This document shows, piece by piece, positions 33,743 through 44,064 of a stretch of DNA of 64,000 bases (the stretch's first letter is position 1; the number at the start of each line of letters is the position of its first letter). The notes below the pieces were generated by a model, which worked only from the letters and a program-made list of their open reading frames with translations, was not told the origin of the DNA and did not search any database. The stretch is from Costus lasius (Eukaryota > Streptophyta > Magnoliopsida > Zingiberales > Costaceae): NCBI GenBank assembly GCA_027563935.2, contig CM050446.2, forward strand, positions 32,925,501-32,989,500, read 5' to 3'. The translations under genes and the position numbers were made by a program.

Positions 33743-33856
33743 AGCCTAGTCACTTGCATCACAGATCAGTTCAAATGGCAAGGACTAGTTTGGAGGTTGG
33801 ATTACCGGTGCAGTAATCAGGGCTTCTTTGGGCTTCTCAAAAGCTTCTTTACATTC

Positions 33857-34981
33857 CTAGTCAAAACAAAAAATTGAATCCTTAGTAAGAAGATTTGTTA
33901 AAAGACGAACTATTTTTGAAAAATCTATGATAACTCTTCTATAAAATCTTGTGTGGCCTAGAAAGCTTCTGATTCCCTTGACTGTTGTAGATGGCTTCAA
34001 ATTTTCAATAACTTCAACCTTTGCTCTATCTACCTCAATTCCAAGTTCAGAGATTAGATGCCCAAGGACTATACCTTCCCGGACCATGAAGTGGCATTTC
34101 TCCCAGTTCAGCACCAGGTTGATCTCTTCACATCTCTGCAAGACTTTAGAAAGGTTAGATAAACAATGGTTAAAAGAAGAGTCATACATAGAAAAGTCAT
34201 CCATGAATATGTCCATGAAGTTCTCATTGTAGTCGGCAAAGATTGTCATATTCGCCTGTTAAAATGCAGGGGTGTTGCAAAGACGAAAGGGCATCCTTTT
34301 ATACATGTATGTACCGTAGGGGTAGGTAAAAGTTATCTTCTCTTGATCATCAGGGTGGATAGGTATTTGGAAAAAACCTGAAAAGCCATCCAGAAAACAA
34401 AAGTAAGAGTCGTGTGCTAGTCTATCTAACATCTGATCAATGAACGATAGTGGAAGATGATCTTTTCTTGTGGTTGTATTCAGTTTCCTGCAATCTATAC
34501 ACATCCTCCATCCCGTAATAGTGTGTGTAGGTATCAACTCACTGGAATCATTCTTGATCACTATGATGCCTCCTTTCTTAGGCACCACATGAAATGGGCT
34601 CACCCAAGAACTATCTGAGATGGGGTAAATTACCCCCACATCCAGGAGTTTGAGCACCTCCTTCTTCACAACATCTTTCATGGATGGGTTCAGTCAGCGT
34701 TGGAATTCCACTGACGGCTTGCTATCTTGCTCAAGTAAGATTCTATACGTGCAAACATATGGGTTAATTCCTCTAATGTCATCAAGAGAATAGCCAATTA
34801 CCTTCTTGTGAAGACGGAGTTCTTCTAAAAGGAGTTCGGTCTGCTCTTTATTCAAATCAGCATTCACTATCATGGGGTATATTGAGTTAGCACCTAGAAA
34901 TTCAGATCTTAATGTGTTGGGCAGACTCTTGAATTCAATCCTCTTTGGTTCTGATTGTTTCATATTTTCCTCAGAAATCAC
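33857..34981 (-). pseudogene. Reverse transcriptase of element F (broken)
   Basis: Three frames: 34981-34694 (linker: LRSEFLGANSIYPMIVNADL, KVIGYSLDDIRGINP), 34681-34259 (KKEVLKLLDVGVIYPISDSSWVSP, VPKKGG, WRMCIDCRKLN, FCFLDGFSGFFQIPIHPDDQEK, PYGTYMYKRMPF) and 34249-33857 (FMDDFSMY active site, WEKCHFMVREGIVLGHLIS). The catalytic aspartates are still visible, but stops and frameshifts break the chain. Confidence 0.88.
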
Positions 34982-35127
34982 TTCTAACTTCGAAGAATTA
35001 GATTCTATGACTGGGCATGAGACTAAAAGTTCTGAATAGTTTTGGCTTGCCCTTTAATGTCCTGCTCCTCAGCATTAATTAAACACAACTCAAGTGGATG
35101 TACCTCACTCTTGTAAGGCCCAATGTG

Positions 35128-35773
35128 TCACATAGTTTTCTTAATGATATCCATAGCGCAGCATGTACCTACAAGAGAAAGTTTTTTCAAAGAATTAGAT
35201 AAGTCAAACTGTACAACATTGTCACTGATGTTCAAATCTAGTTTCTCATTTTTGACATCGATGACAGCACTGGCTGTAGCTAGACAAGGTCTCTCAAGAA
35301 TGATAGGGAGCCTATCATCCTCATCTATCTCTAAAACAATGAAATCGACTGGCATGAAATAGTCTCCCACTTTGATTGGCACATCTTCAATGATGCCAAT
35401 GGGATGGTGGATTGATCTGTCTGCAAGCTGTAAAGATATGTTAGTTGCCTTTAAATCTCCCAAGTCTAGATTTTTATACAAAGAGAGGGGCATAAGGCTA
35501 ATGCTCGTTCCCAAATCACATAGGGCCCACTGGAATATCATCTCCCCAATCTGGCATGGTATAGAAAACTGCCAGGGTCTTTGAGTTTCTGGGGCAGCTT
35601 ATTTTGTATGATCGTGCTGCACTCCTCAGTAAGTGCAATTGTCCCTTGTTCTTCCAGCTTCCTTTTGTTCGATAAGATACCCTTCAGAAATTTGGTGTAG
35701 GTTGGCATCTGCAAAAGGGCATCAACAAAATATATGTTAATATATAGTTTCTTAAGAACTTCAAGAAACTTAC
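35128..35773 (-). pseudogene. Protease and gag C-terminus of element F
   Basis: Frame 35541-35128 is an Athila-type retropepsin (ALCDLGTSISLMPLSLYKNL, with DLG as the catalytic triplet; IILERPCLATASAVIDVKN). Upstream, the gag end (FLEVLKKLYINI, ALLQMPTYTKFLKGILSNKRK, EECSTIIQNKLPQKLKDPGSF) is in another frame. The frame is cut at 35773 by a solo LTR and resumes for about 30 bp at 37348-37378 (KLDK, stop, FGK) before element G. Confidence 0.85.
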
Positions 35774-37342
35774 TGATGTCTTGCATTTTTATAGTGATTT
35801 TTATTATTATTCCATGATAAATTTAGGCTTATTTAAATATTTTTACACTCCTTTAAAGCTTATTTACTTCAAAGCTTCAGAATCTTCACTTTTCATCTTT
35901 CTTATGGAATTTCAGGTTAAATCACCCAATTTTGAAGCCATTTTGAAGAATCTAAAAGCATGGGGTGATTCCTTATGAGAAGACGAAGCTGCCCATAAAA
36001 TTTGGGCTCAATCGGAGCTTTTTTTCGACTTCACGGCCAGGTGAACCCGGCGGGGTTCACTGGTGATCTTGCCAAAGGACGAAACTCACCGCGCGTTTCA
36101 CTGCCTGGTGAACCCAGCGGGGTTCACCGATGATGTCAGGGTATCCGAAATTCACTGCACGCTTCACTGGCAGGTGAACCCCATGGGGTTCACCCGTGAT
36201 TCTATCTAATAAAACCTGCGCAGAAATATACCGTGGACTTCACTGGGAGGTGAACCCGGCGGGGTTCACCCATGATTATTTCACAACAGAACTGCACATA
36301 ACACTTCACCACCTGGTGAACCCGGTGGGGTTCACCCATGACACTATCGGAAGAGCCCGACCTTCACTCGGTTTTTCGCTGATTTTAGACCCGATTCAAG
36401 TCCAAATTTGGCAAGTGAGGACTCTATGGAAAGCTTATTCGAAGGAGAACAAATAGAGTATAAAAGCCCCAATTTCCATGACCTAAAAGGGAGAGAAATC
36501 AGGCAATGAAGTGGCTAGGGCAGACGGACATGGCGGACAGGCGACTTCAAGGCGACTTCTGGAGATTCAACCATCAGAACTCAGTGATTCTTGTTTATTT
36601 CTTTCGGTTCATCGTCTCCTCCCTCTTAGAAACCTTTTCCAATGATTTTCCTATGTACAAAGAGAGAATTTTTAGCGATTCAACGATGTTGTAGCGTAAA
36701 CTTTATTTCAAGGCTAGGTAGAAGCCCACTGACGATTTTTCATATACGAACCATATTTTAACTCTTTGATTTGGACTATATCTTACACATATTTTGCGTG
36801 ATGTACTTATCGTATGACTTTTACTTTGGCCATGTATTGTCATGATATAGTTGTTACGATTCATAACGAGAGTAGGATCGTAACGACCGAACCTCTTTGC
36901 GAAACTTGCGAAGCCTCGACATGAAAGTGCTTGGTCTTCGCTCGAGGGTTTATAATCTACCACGGAACTCATTGGGTATGTGAAAAACGATCTACCACAA
37001 AAGTAGGAGACGTTTTAGGCAAACACCGGGGTGTGCACTCGAAAGAGGGCACCCTGTACCCTAGGGTTAGATTCTTTATGCAAATTCATAAATCCTTGTA
37101 ACTGACATTTATTTCTAAGCGCATATAAAATCGTCAGTGCGGTGGAAACCGCTACCCTGATAATCTCTCTCATATATTTTTCCTACCGTAGTTGTTTGAT
37201 TTCTTGCTTACGATTTCGCTTAGTTTTAGTTTTTAAGTTCCAAAAACCACGATTTGATCAGCTTAGATTCCAAGAATTACCCTGTGGGATTCGATATCTT
37301 TTGTATTACTTTGACATTTCCGTACACTTGCGGAGTGTGTCA
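35774..37342 (+). mobile_element. Solo LTR in element F (1569 bp)
   Basis: Starts TGATGTCTTGCATTTTTATAG and ends GGAGTGTGTCA. It is flanked by perfect 5-bp target duplications CTTAC (35769-35773 and 37343-37347), and the interrupted gag frame of F resumes behind it. No internal region remains, so the element was reduced to one LTR, normally by recombination between its two LTRs. Confidence 0.92.
36030..36335 (+). repeat. Palindrome array in the solo LTR, about 66-bp period
   Basis: Five units with cores at 36041, 36108, 36174, 36250 and 36316. The core is GTGAACCCGGCGGGGTTCAC or a near variant; the third copy (GTGAACCCCATGGGGTTCAC) is a perfect 20-bp palindrome. Spacing 67, 66, 76 and 66 bp. 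Confidence 0.9.
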
Positions 37343-37378
37343 CTTACCGAATTATTTGTCTAGTTTGCTTTCACCAAT

Positions 37379-39390
37379 TGTTGTAGTCCACAAGTGCATG
37401 GATACTCAAAGTAATAAAGAAAGATATCGAACCACAGAGACCTCGTTGTCAATTACCAAATAATTGAGTTCTTACTATCTAGGCGATCGAATAATAGCAA
37501 AGCAATGATCGAAAACACACGAAAAAGATAATCAGAGAGAAATTGGGACTAGGGTTTCATTCGCTTTGATTTCTATGACTAGATATGAATAGAAGTTCGT
37601 CAGTCTAATTTCATTATGATAAAGATATAATTCACTTAATAAAGAAATCATCTCGCTTTCGCGCAGACAATTTACAAGAACCAATCCTCACTTTCGTGCA
37701 GGATCTATTCGATTGTTAAATAAAAGTGAATCATCAACAAAGAACTCAAGGATCACTTTCGTCCATCCGAATTCTAAGTTAATAATCTCAAGTGGAAACT
37801 TCAAGGATCACTTCCGTGCATCCGAGTCTCAACACAGGTTCTGCTTAAGGTTCTCCAACAATCTAATATTCAATTTCTTGCAATATCGTCATGTTTGTTT
37901 CATTAACTCAATCCTAGATCATATTATCAATCATGGCATTAAACTAATAAAATTAAGAAATAAGAACAAACCTAATTTCTTACGGTGAGTTCCTAACATT
38001 CAATTTTAGGGTTCCAAGTTCTCAAGCAAATCACCTTTCGGTCCTTATTGCGAAAACTCTAAAATTATACTAAAATTATATGGAGAATTAAAGAGCAATC
38101 ATCACAGAAACAGAATTATCATACTAAAATTATACTTGACGAAATAAAAGTTATCTAGTCATTAAGAAATCAAAGGGAATTACTTCCCCATGTCCCAAAA
38201 GAAGTTTAAGCTAGCATGGTAGAAAGATTACAATAATCCATGGTTTAGAGGGATCAAAAATCGAAGAGAAGGATGAAATTACTAAACATAGCACGGCTGT
38301 AATGGAAATTACAGCCGTAATTTCCGCGTGAACAGTAGTCGGCGGCGTGCTTTCATCGATTTCTCCTCCGATCGACCTCCTTTCACTCTGAAACATCTGG
38401 AGTATCTTCTCCTCCTCTATGCATAGCTTCACTTCAAATTTCGTGGCCGGAGATGCGTTGTATGCTTCCCGGCAATAAACCCTAGGGCGACGGTGAAAAT
38501 CTCGATTTCTCCCTCGATAGTGGATCAAAATTAGGGCTTTTGGGTGCTCTATCTTCTCCTCCGTGTGAACTCTCTTTTTCCTTCTTACAGATCTGAATTT
38601 AGTGGTCTGGATCATCCGCAATTGATCATGCAAAAATTGGGCTTCAAAGTTGACCGTGGAAGTCGGGCGTTAATGATAGAATTACGGTCGTGTTATTGAT
38701 TACGGCACTGCCGTAATTTCAGTCGAATTCTCTGGTTAAAATAATCGGCAATTATGACACCATAAAATAGGTTACGGCAGTGCCGTAATTTCAGCTAAAA
38801 TTTCTGGTCGGAAATCACTCCAAATTACGGCCCGTGAAACGCCTTACGGTAGTGCCATAATTTCTGGAAAATTCTCGGTACAGAAATCATCCGGAATTAT
38901 GGTACCGTGAAATCCATTACGGCAGTGCCGTATTTTCGTGAAATCTTTCGGGTGAAAAATTGACTCGAAATACGGCCCGTGAAATCCATTACGGCAGTGC
39001 TGTAATTCTTCCAAAACTTTTTGTTCAAAATCGTTCCAAAATACGGCAGCACTCAGAAATTACGGCAGTATCATGCTTTCTTCTGTAAGTGCAGTGAAAC
39101 CACGATACCATAATTTGGATTATGGTAGTGCCGTAATTTTCTATGAAGCTCCAATTTGCATGAAATTTGACATGTAATCTTCTCTTGATGGTGGGAATTC
39201 ATCCATGCATCTGAATTGCTGAAAACACTCAAAAATCATGTCTTTTTACCTGAAAATCATCAAAACCAAAAAGAGTGTAGATTCTGCAGTATTTGATTAA
39301 AAAGACTTAAAAATAAGCAAAGTGATATGAATATGACATAAAAATACTCATGAAATGGCACAAAATATAATATAGATTTTTGTGTCATCA
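37379..39390 (-). mobile_element. 3' LTR of element G (2012 bp)
   Basis: On the minus strand it runs TGATGACACAAAAATC...GTGGACTACAACA. It is followed on the right by the GCTTG-TCCT-CAAGC block, so it is the 3' LTR of the pol-bearing element G. It contains a seven-copy palindrome array at 38700-39140. Minus ORF 38633-38211 is a shadow. Confidence 0.85.
38700..39140 (-). repeat. Palindrome array in the G LTR, about 72-bp period, seven copies
   Basis: Cores of TTACGGCAGTGCCGTAA or variants start at 38700, 38772, 38844, 38917, 38989, 39060 and 39120 (spacing 72, 72, 73, 72, 71 and 60). The 17-nt core is a perfect palindrome around a central G. Between cores are TTCTGG..AAATC and, in several copies, TACGGCCCGTGAAA. 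Confidence 0.92.
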
Positions 39391-40715
39391 AACACATAAG
39401 GCTCAAACTTTGCTTGTCCTCAAGCAAAAATCAAAATTTGATCAAAGGAAAAGATTTTTTTTCATGAAGAATAAATCTCTAAAATACAATCACCAATGAA
39501 AAATTTTACTAATTGTTTCATAAAATTTTAAATAGATATATCATTCTTTTGAATTCAATCCTCAAGGTTCACAACTTAATCAAATAAAACTTTGCAACTT
39601 GCATAATAAAAAAGAATCTCAGTCTCATGAATTCACCCAATTTTCAATTTAAATCTATCATACTTTTGTTTACAGGAATAGGATATCCAAAATCTTTTTC
39701 CACTCAAAATCTTTCTTTTTCTTTTTATTCCCTTCATAGCATGTACCCACATAGATACAGACTTTTTGCTGGGACTTCAACTCTTGTCTTAAGTACCACT
39801 ATCAATTTTGCACAGTGCCAAGTAGAGGAGTCACTTTCTTTTCTCTCTCTCTTTTTTACAGACTTCAACCCATATCTTTGGTACGACTGTCAATTTTACA
39901 CAGTGCCAAGTAGGGGAGTCATTTTCTCTTTTTGGATCTTGGATTCTTTCTTCCCAACAAATAGTAATATAGACTAAACATCAACGATTAATCAATTGAC
40001 ATCAATTCAAAAATTACACTTATATGCTAATTTTATTTAACAAATAGTTTCACTTTTAAATTAAATTCTTCAAATAATATATCCACCCAAAATTTCATTC
40101 GTCAATCAATGAGAAATTCCAAAAGCAGATATATATATATCAGCGAAATAAATTCAACATGATATATCTAGTCCTAATTGTAGGCATGAGTTTATTCATC
40201 ATCAAGAGAATCATACAATCAACAATAATATCTTCAAAATATAGACTATGCCACAAATCAACACATCAACAAAAATAGTATATACTCATCAATCATAAAA
40301 GTATCACAATATTATCATGTCATCAAGCATGCACCTCCACAAGGTGCTCAAAATATCAAAATATTATCATGCAACCCAATCAAATGATCTTAAAGTCAAA
40401 TAAAGCAGAGCAAGGTAGTAATGGCGGACACAACGAGTTTGGAAGAATCATCCTTTCCTATAAAATATGAAACATCAATAAGATAAGGAAAAATAAATGC
40501 AAAGAAGTAAGGGAAAAAGATACTCACAAAACTTTGCCAATCATTATCAGATCTAATCTCCTCAGTGTTCTCTAGTCCGGGCCACAAAAAAAATTTTTAA
40601 TTTTTTTTTTTCAAAACTTGATTTTACCTACAAAAAGAGAAGAAAAATTAGTTCTAAAGGCAAAAATAAAAAAAAATAAGAACAGGGTAAAAGAAAATAA
40701 ACTAAAGTAAGAGTG
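39391..40715 (-). other. Element G 3' noncoding region
   Basis: Contains the GCTTGTCCTCAAGC block (39412-39425) beside the LTR, two hairpin modules (39768-39837 and 39855-39920) and AT-rich sequence with no supported gene. ORFs at 39627 and 40396 look like chance. Confidence 0.6.
39768..39920 (-). repeat. Two GGCACTGT...GGTAC modules (element G)
   Basis: On the minus strand: CTACTTGGCACTGTG, AAAATTG, ATAGTGGTACTT and CTACTTGGCACTGTG, AAAATTG, ACAGTCGTACC. Stems CACTGT/ATAGTG (one G-U) and ACTGT/ACAGT. They keep the flanks TCTACTT and GAGTTGAAG or GGGTTGAAG seen in C and E. Confidence 0.65.
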
Positions 40716-40764
40716 CTTGGGTTGTCTCCCAAGAAGCGCTAATTTAAAGGTCATTAGCTTGACC
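40716..40764 (-). other. Conserved post-pol stem-loop motif, copy 4
   Basis: On the minus strand GGTCAAGC-TAA-TGACC, then AGCGCTTCTTGGGAGACAACC, with perfect stem CTTGGG/CCCAAG. The TAA is the stop codon of G pol, so the motif straddles the end of the gene. Confidence 0.75.
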
Positions 40765-41860
40765 GTTCTGCACTCATATTTGATTGTGGTTCATCAAGAT
40801 AATATTTCTCTTTTTCTTCAATCTGTTCTTCTTGATAATAATGCTTCAATATTTGACCGTTAACCTTGAATTCTCCTGTTTCCTCACTCCATATGTCCAC
40901 AGCTCCGTAGGGGTAAGTCTTCTTTACCTGAAAAGGCCCAGACCATCGAGACTTAAGTTTTCTAGGAAAAAGTCTCAATCTAGAATTGAACAAAAGAACA
41001 AAGTCACCTAGTTGGAAATCCCTTCTAAAAATATGTCGATCATGCCATCTCTTAGTCCTTTCCTTATAAATTCTTGCATTTTCATATGCGGAGAGTCTAA
41101 TCTCATCTAGCTCGTTCAATTATAACTTCCGTTTTTCACCCACGTTCTTTAAGTCAAAGTTTAGTGCTTTGATTGCCCAGAATGCCTTATGCTCAAGTTC
41201 TACAGATAGATGACAAGATTTACCATAAACCAATTGAAAGGGAGACATACCTATTGGTGTTTTAAAAGCAGTCTGGTAGGCCCATAGTGCATCATCAAGT
41301 TTGAATGTCCAATCCTTCCTTGTGCATGACACTGTCTTTTCCAAAATTCCCTTTATTTCTCTGTTTGATATCTCAACTTGTCCATTTGTTTGGGGGTGAT
41401 AAGGTGTTGCAACTCTATGATTTACCTCATACTTTCTAAGCAAAGCTGAGAACTTGTGTTCTATGAAATGTGAGCCTTCATCACTAATTACTACTCGTGG
41501 CATCCCAAACCTTGGAAAGATAATCTTCTTGAACAGTTTAACAACAACTCTGGAATCATTAGTAGGAGAAGCAAGAGCTTCAACCCACTTTGAAACATAG
41601 TCTACCGCCACAAGTATGTATTTGTTACCTCTAGAAGATGGAAAGGGTCCCATGAAATCAATCCCCCAGACATCAAATATCTCAACCTCAAGAATGGTAG
41701 ACAATGGCATTTCATGTCTTCTGTTAATGTTACCTGTCTTTTGACATCTATCACAAGATAAGATAAAATTTCTAGCATCTTTAAAAATTGAAGGCCAGTA
41801 AAATCCTGATTGCAAAACCTTAAAAGCAGTTTTCTCAGTACTAGCGCGCCCACCATAAGA
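40754..41860 (-). pseudogene. Integrase of element G
   Basis: Frames 41815-41120 and 41119-40754 are continuous except for a stop after EKRKL. Core: [13 protein letters not shown] (first D), [15 protein letters not shown] (second D; the usual next residue G is E here), [21 protein letters not shown] (catalytic E), [30 protein letters not shown]-terminal [28 protein letters not shown] and [11 protein letters not shown]. The N-terminal zinc-binding domain is largely deleted: the RNase H end (YLVDNVL) joins directly to the stretch before [14 protein letters not shown]. Confidence 0.88.
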
Positions 41861-41865
41861 AGAAC

Positions 41866-42696
41866 ATTATCTACCAGGTAATTCACTATGTCAGCATACC
41901 ATGGGGCTCTGATTTGTTCAATGGCCAAGAGTTGTTCTTTAGGGAAGGAATCATTGATTATATCATTCTTTTTAGTATCCACCATTAATCTCGAAAGATG
42001 ATCTGCAACAAAGTTCTCTGGTCCCTTTTTATCTTTAATTTCCAAATCAAACTCCTGCAAGAGCAAAATCCATCTGAGCAAGTGTGGTTTACTATCCTTT
42101 TTCTGCATTAAGTACTTCACAGCTGCATGATCAGTGTACACCACCACTTTGGAGTTAATCAAGTATAATCTAAATTTATCAAAGGCAAATACAATAGCTA
42201 GCAGTTCCTTCTCAATGGTAGTGTAATTTCTCTCTGTCTCATCCAAAGTCCTACTAGTATAATGAATAACTTAAGGCTTTTTCTCCTTTCTCTATCCCAA
42301 AACTGCTCCTATTGCATAATCACTAGCATCGCACATAAGCTTGAAGGGCAAGTCCCAATCTGGGGGCTGAATGATAGGTGCTGAAACCAAAGCTTTCTTT
42401 AGTTCCTGAAAAGCAGATAAACAATCTTCATCAAAAGAAAATTTAATATCTTTATAAAGTAAATTTGTAAGAGGTCTAGCAAGTTTAGAGAAATCCTTGA
42501 TGAATCGCCGATAGAATCCTGCATGTCCTAGAAAGCTTCAGACCTTCTTCACTGTAGTGGGTGGCTCTAATTTCTCTATCACCTCAACTTTGACTCTATC
42601 AACTTCAATCCCTCTTTCTGAAATCAAGTGCCCCAAAACTATCCCTTGCTTAACCATGAAATGACATTTTTCCCAATTAAGCAAAAGGTTAGTTTC
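41866..42696 (-). pseudogene. RT thumb and RNase H of element G
   Basis: Open from 42246: [71 protein letters not shown]. Upstream (42696-42250) are WEKCHFM, GHLISERGIEVDR and CDASDYAIGAVLG, with stops after LQRC, KKV and AVLG. This region links the RT frame to the integrase. Confidence 0.85.
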
Positions 42697-43866
42697 TTAA
42701 CACCGCTGCAAAACTCGAGTTAAATTAGCCAAACAATCATCAAAAGAAGAACCATATACTAAGAAATCATCCATGAATACATCCATAAAGTCCTCAATAA
42801 AATCAGAAAAAATAGCCATCATGCATCTCTGAAAAGTAGCAGGTGCGTTACATAAACCAAAAGGCATTCTCCTATATGCAAAAGTACCATACGGGCAAGT
42901 GAAAGTGGTCTTATCTTGGTCATCAGGATGTATGAGAACTTGGAAAAATCCAGAGTATCCATCTAAGAAACAAAAGTGAGAATGGCTTGCAAGCCTTTCA
43001 ACCATCTGATCGATAAAAGGTAAGGTAAAATGGTCTTTCCTAGTAGCAGCATTCAATTTTCTATAATCTATGCACATGCGCCAACTAGTAACAGTTCTAA
43101 CAAGAATTAATTCATTGTCTTTGTTTTTCATGACAGTCACCCCTCCTTTCTTAGGAACACAATGTACAGGACTTACCCATTTACTATCAAAGATAGGATA
43201 GATAATACCTGTATCAAGTAATTTCAGGACTTCCTTTTTCACAACTTCTTTCATAGAGGGGTTAAGTCTCCTTTGAAAATCTGCATGTGGCTTGTGTTCC
43301 TCTTCCATCAAAATCCTGTGCATACAAAAAGAAGGGTTAATTCTCTTTAAGTCATCAATTGTGTACCCAATTACCTTTCTATGAATTCTTAATTCTTTGA
43401 TAAGCAAATATGTCTCCCTTTTTCCAAGCTGTGCATCAACAATAATAGGGTAAGTGGAATCAGGACCAAGAAATTCATAACGAAGGTTATCAGGTAAAGC
43501 TTTAAGTTCTACTTCTAGAGCCTTCCTTTCTTCACTCTTTTCATTATCACAAGCACTGCAGTCTAATAATTCATCAATTTTAGAATTGGTCTCTACCTTA
43601 GAATCAAGAGCAGAATCTAAATCAGAATCATATTCAGAGGTTTCAACAAACAAATCATTAAGATCATAGATAGTGTCATCTACTGCATGTATACTACAAC
43701 AAGATCTAGAATTCGATGGGCTTTTCATGGCCTCATTCAAGTCATATTCAATTCTTTCATCCCCAATGTTAAGTGTAAGTTTACCGTTCTTTACATCAAT
43801 AAGTGCTCCTGCTGTGGCTAAGAACGGTCTACCAAGTATGATGGGGATTCTCTCATCTTCCTCCAT
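42697..43866 (-). pseudogene. Reverse transcriptase segment of element G, 389 open codons
   Basis: The longest open Athila-type pol stretch in the window. It starts in the protease tail (ERIPIILGRPFLATAGALIDVKNG), passes an acidic linker, then LRYEFLGPDSTYPIIVDAQLGKR and HRKVIGYTIDDLKRINPSF, the RT fingers (VVKKEVLKLLDTGIIYPI, VPKKGG, WRMCIDYRKLN), palm (HFCFLDGYSGFFQ, FGLCNAPATFQRCMMAIF) and the active site FMDDF near residues 364-368. It ends at a stop after LQRC. Both catalytic aspartates of MDD are intact. Confidence 0.9.
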
Positions 43867-44064
43867 CTCAAGGACTACAAAGTCTGCTGGAATGAAATAT
43901 TTACCTACTTGGATAGGTACATCTTCAAGAATCCCTACAGGATACTTAACTGAACGATCGGCGAGCTACAAAGATATCGTAGTTGGTTTAAGCTCTCCCA
44001 TGTCCAATTTCCTGCAAATAGACAATGGCATTAGACTCACACTAGCACCCAAATCACATAAGGC
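43867..44064 (-). pseudogene. Protease of element G (stops inside)
   Basis: Reads ALCDLGASVSLMPL with DLG as the catalytic triplet, then ILEDVPIQVGKYFIPADFVVLEM running into the next frame. In-frame stops sit just before ALCDLG and inside SL-stop-LADRS. Confidence 0.85.

Noticed and set aside
38700..39140. Possible CRISPR-like array, given regular repeats with spacers
   Set aside because: Spacers are themselves related, the repeats drift, and the array sits inside a plant LTR; it is a tandem repeat.
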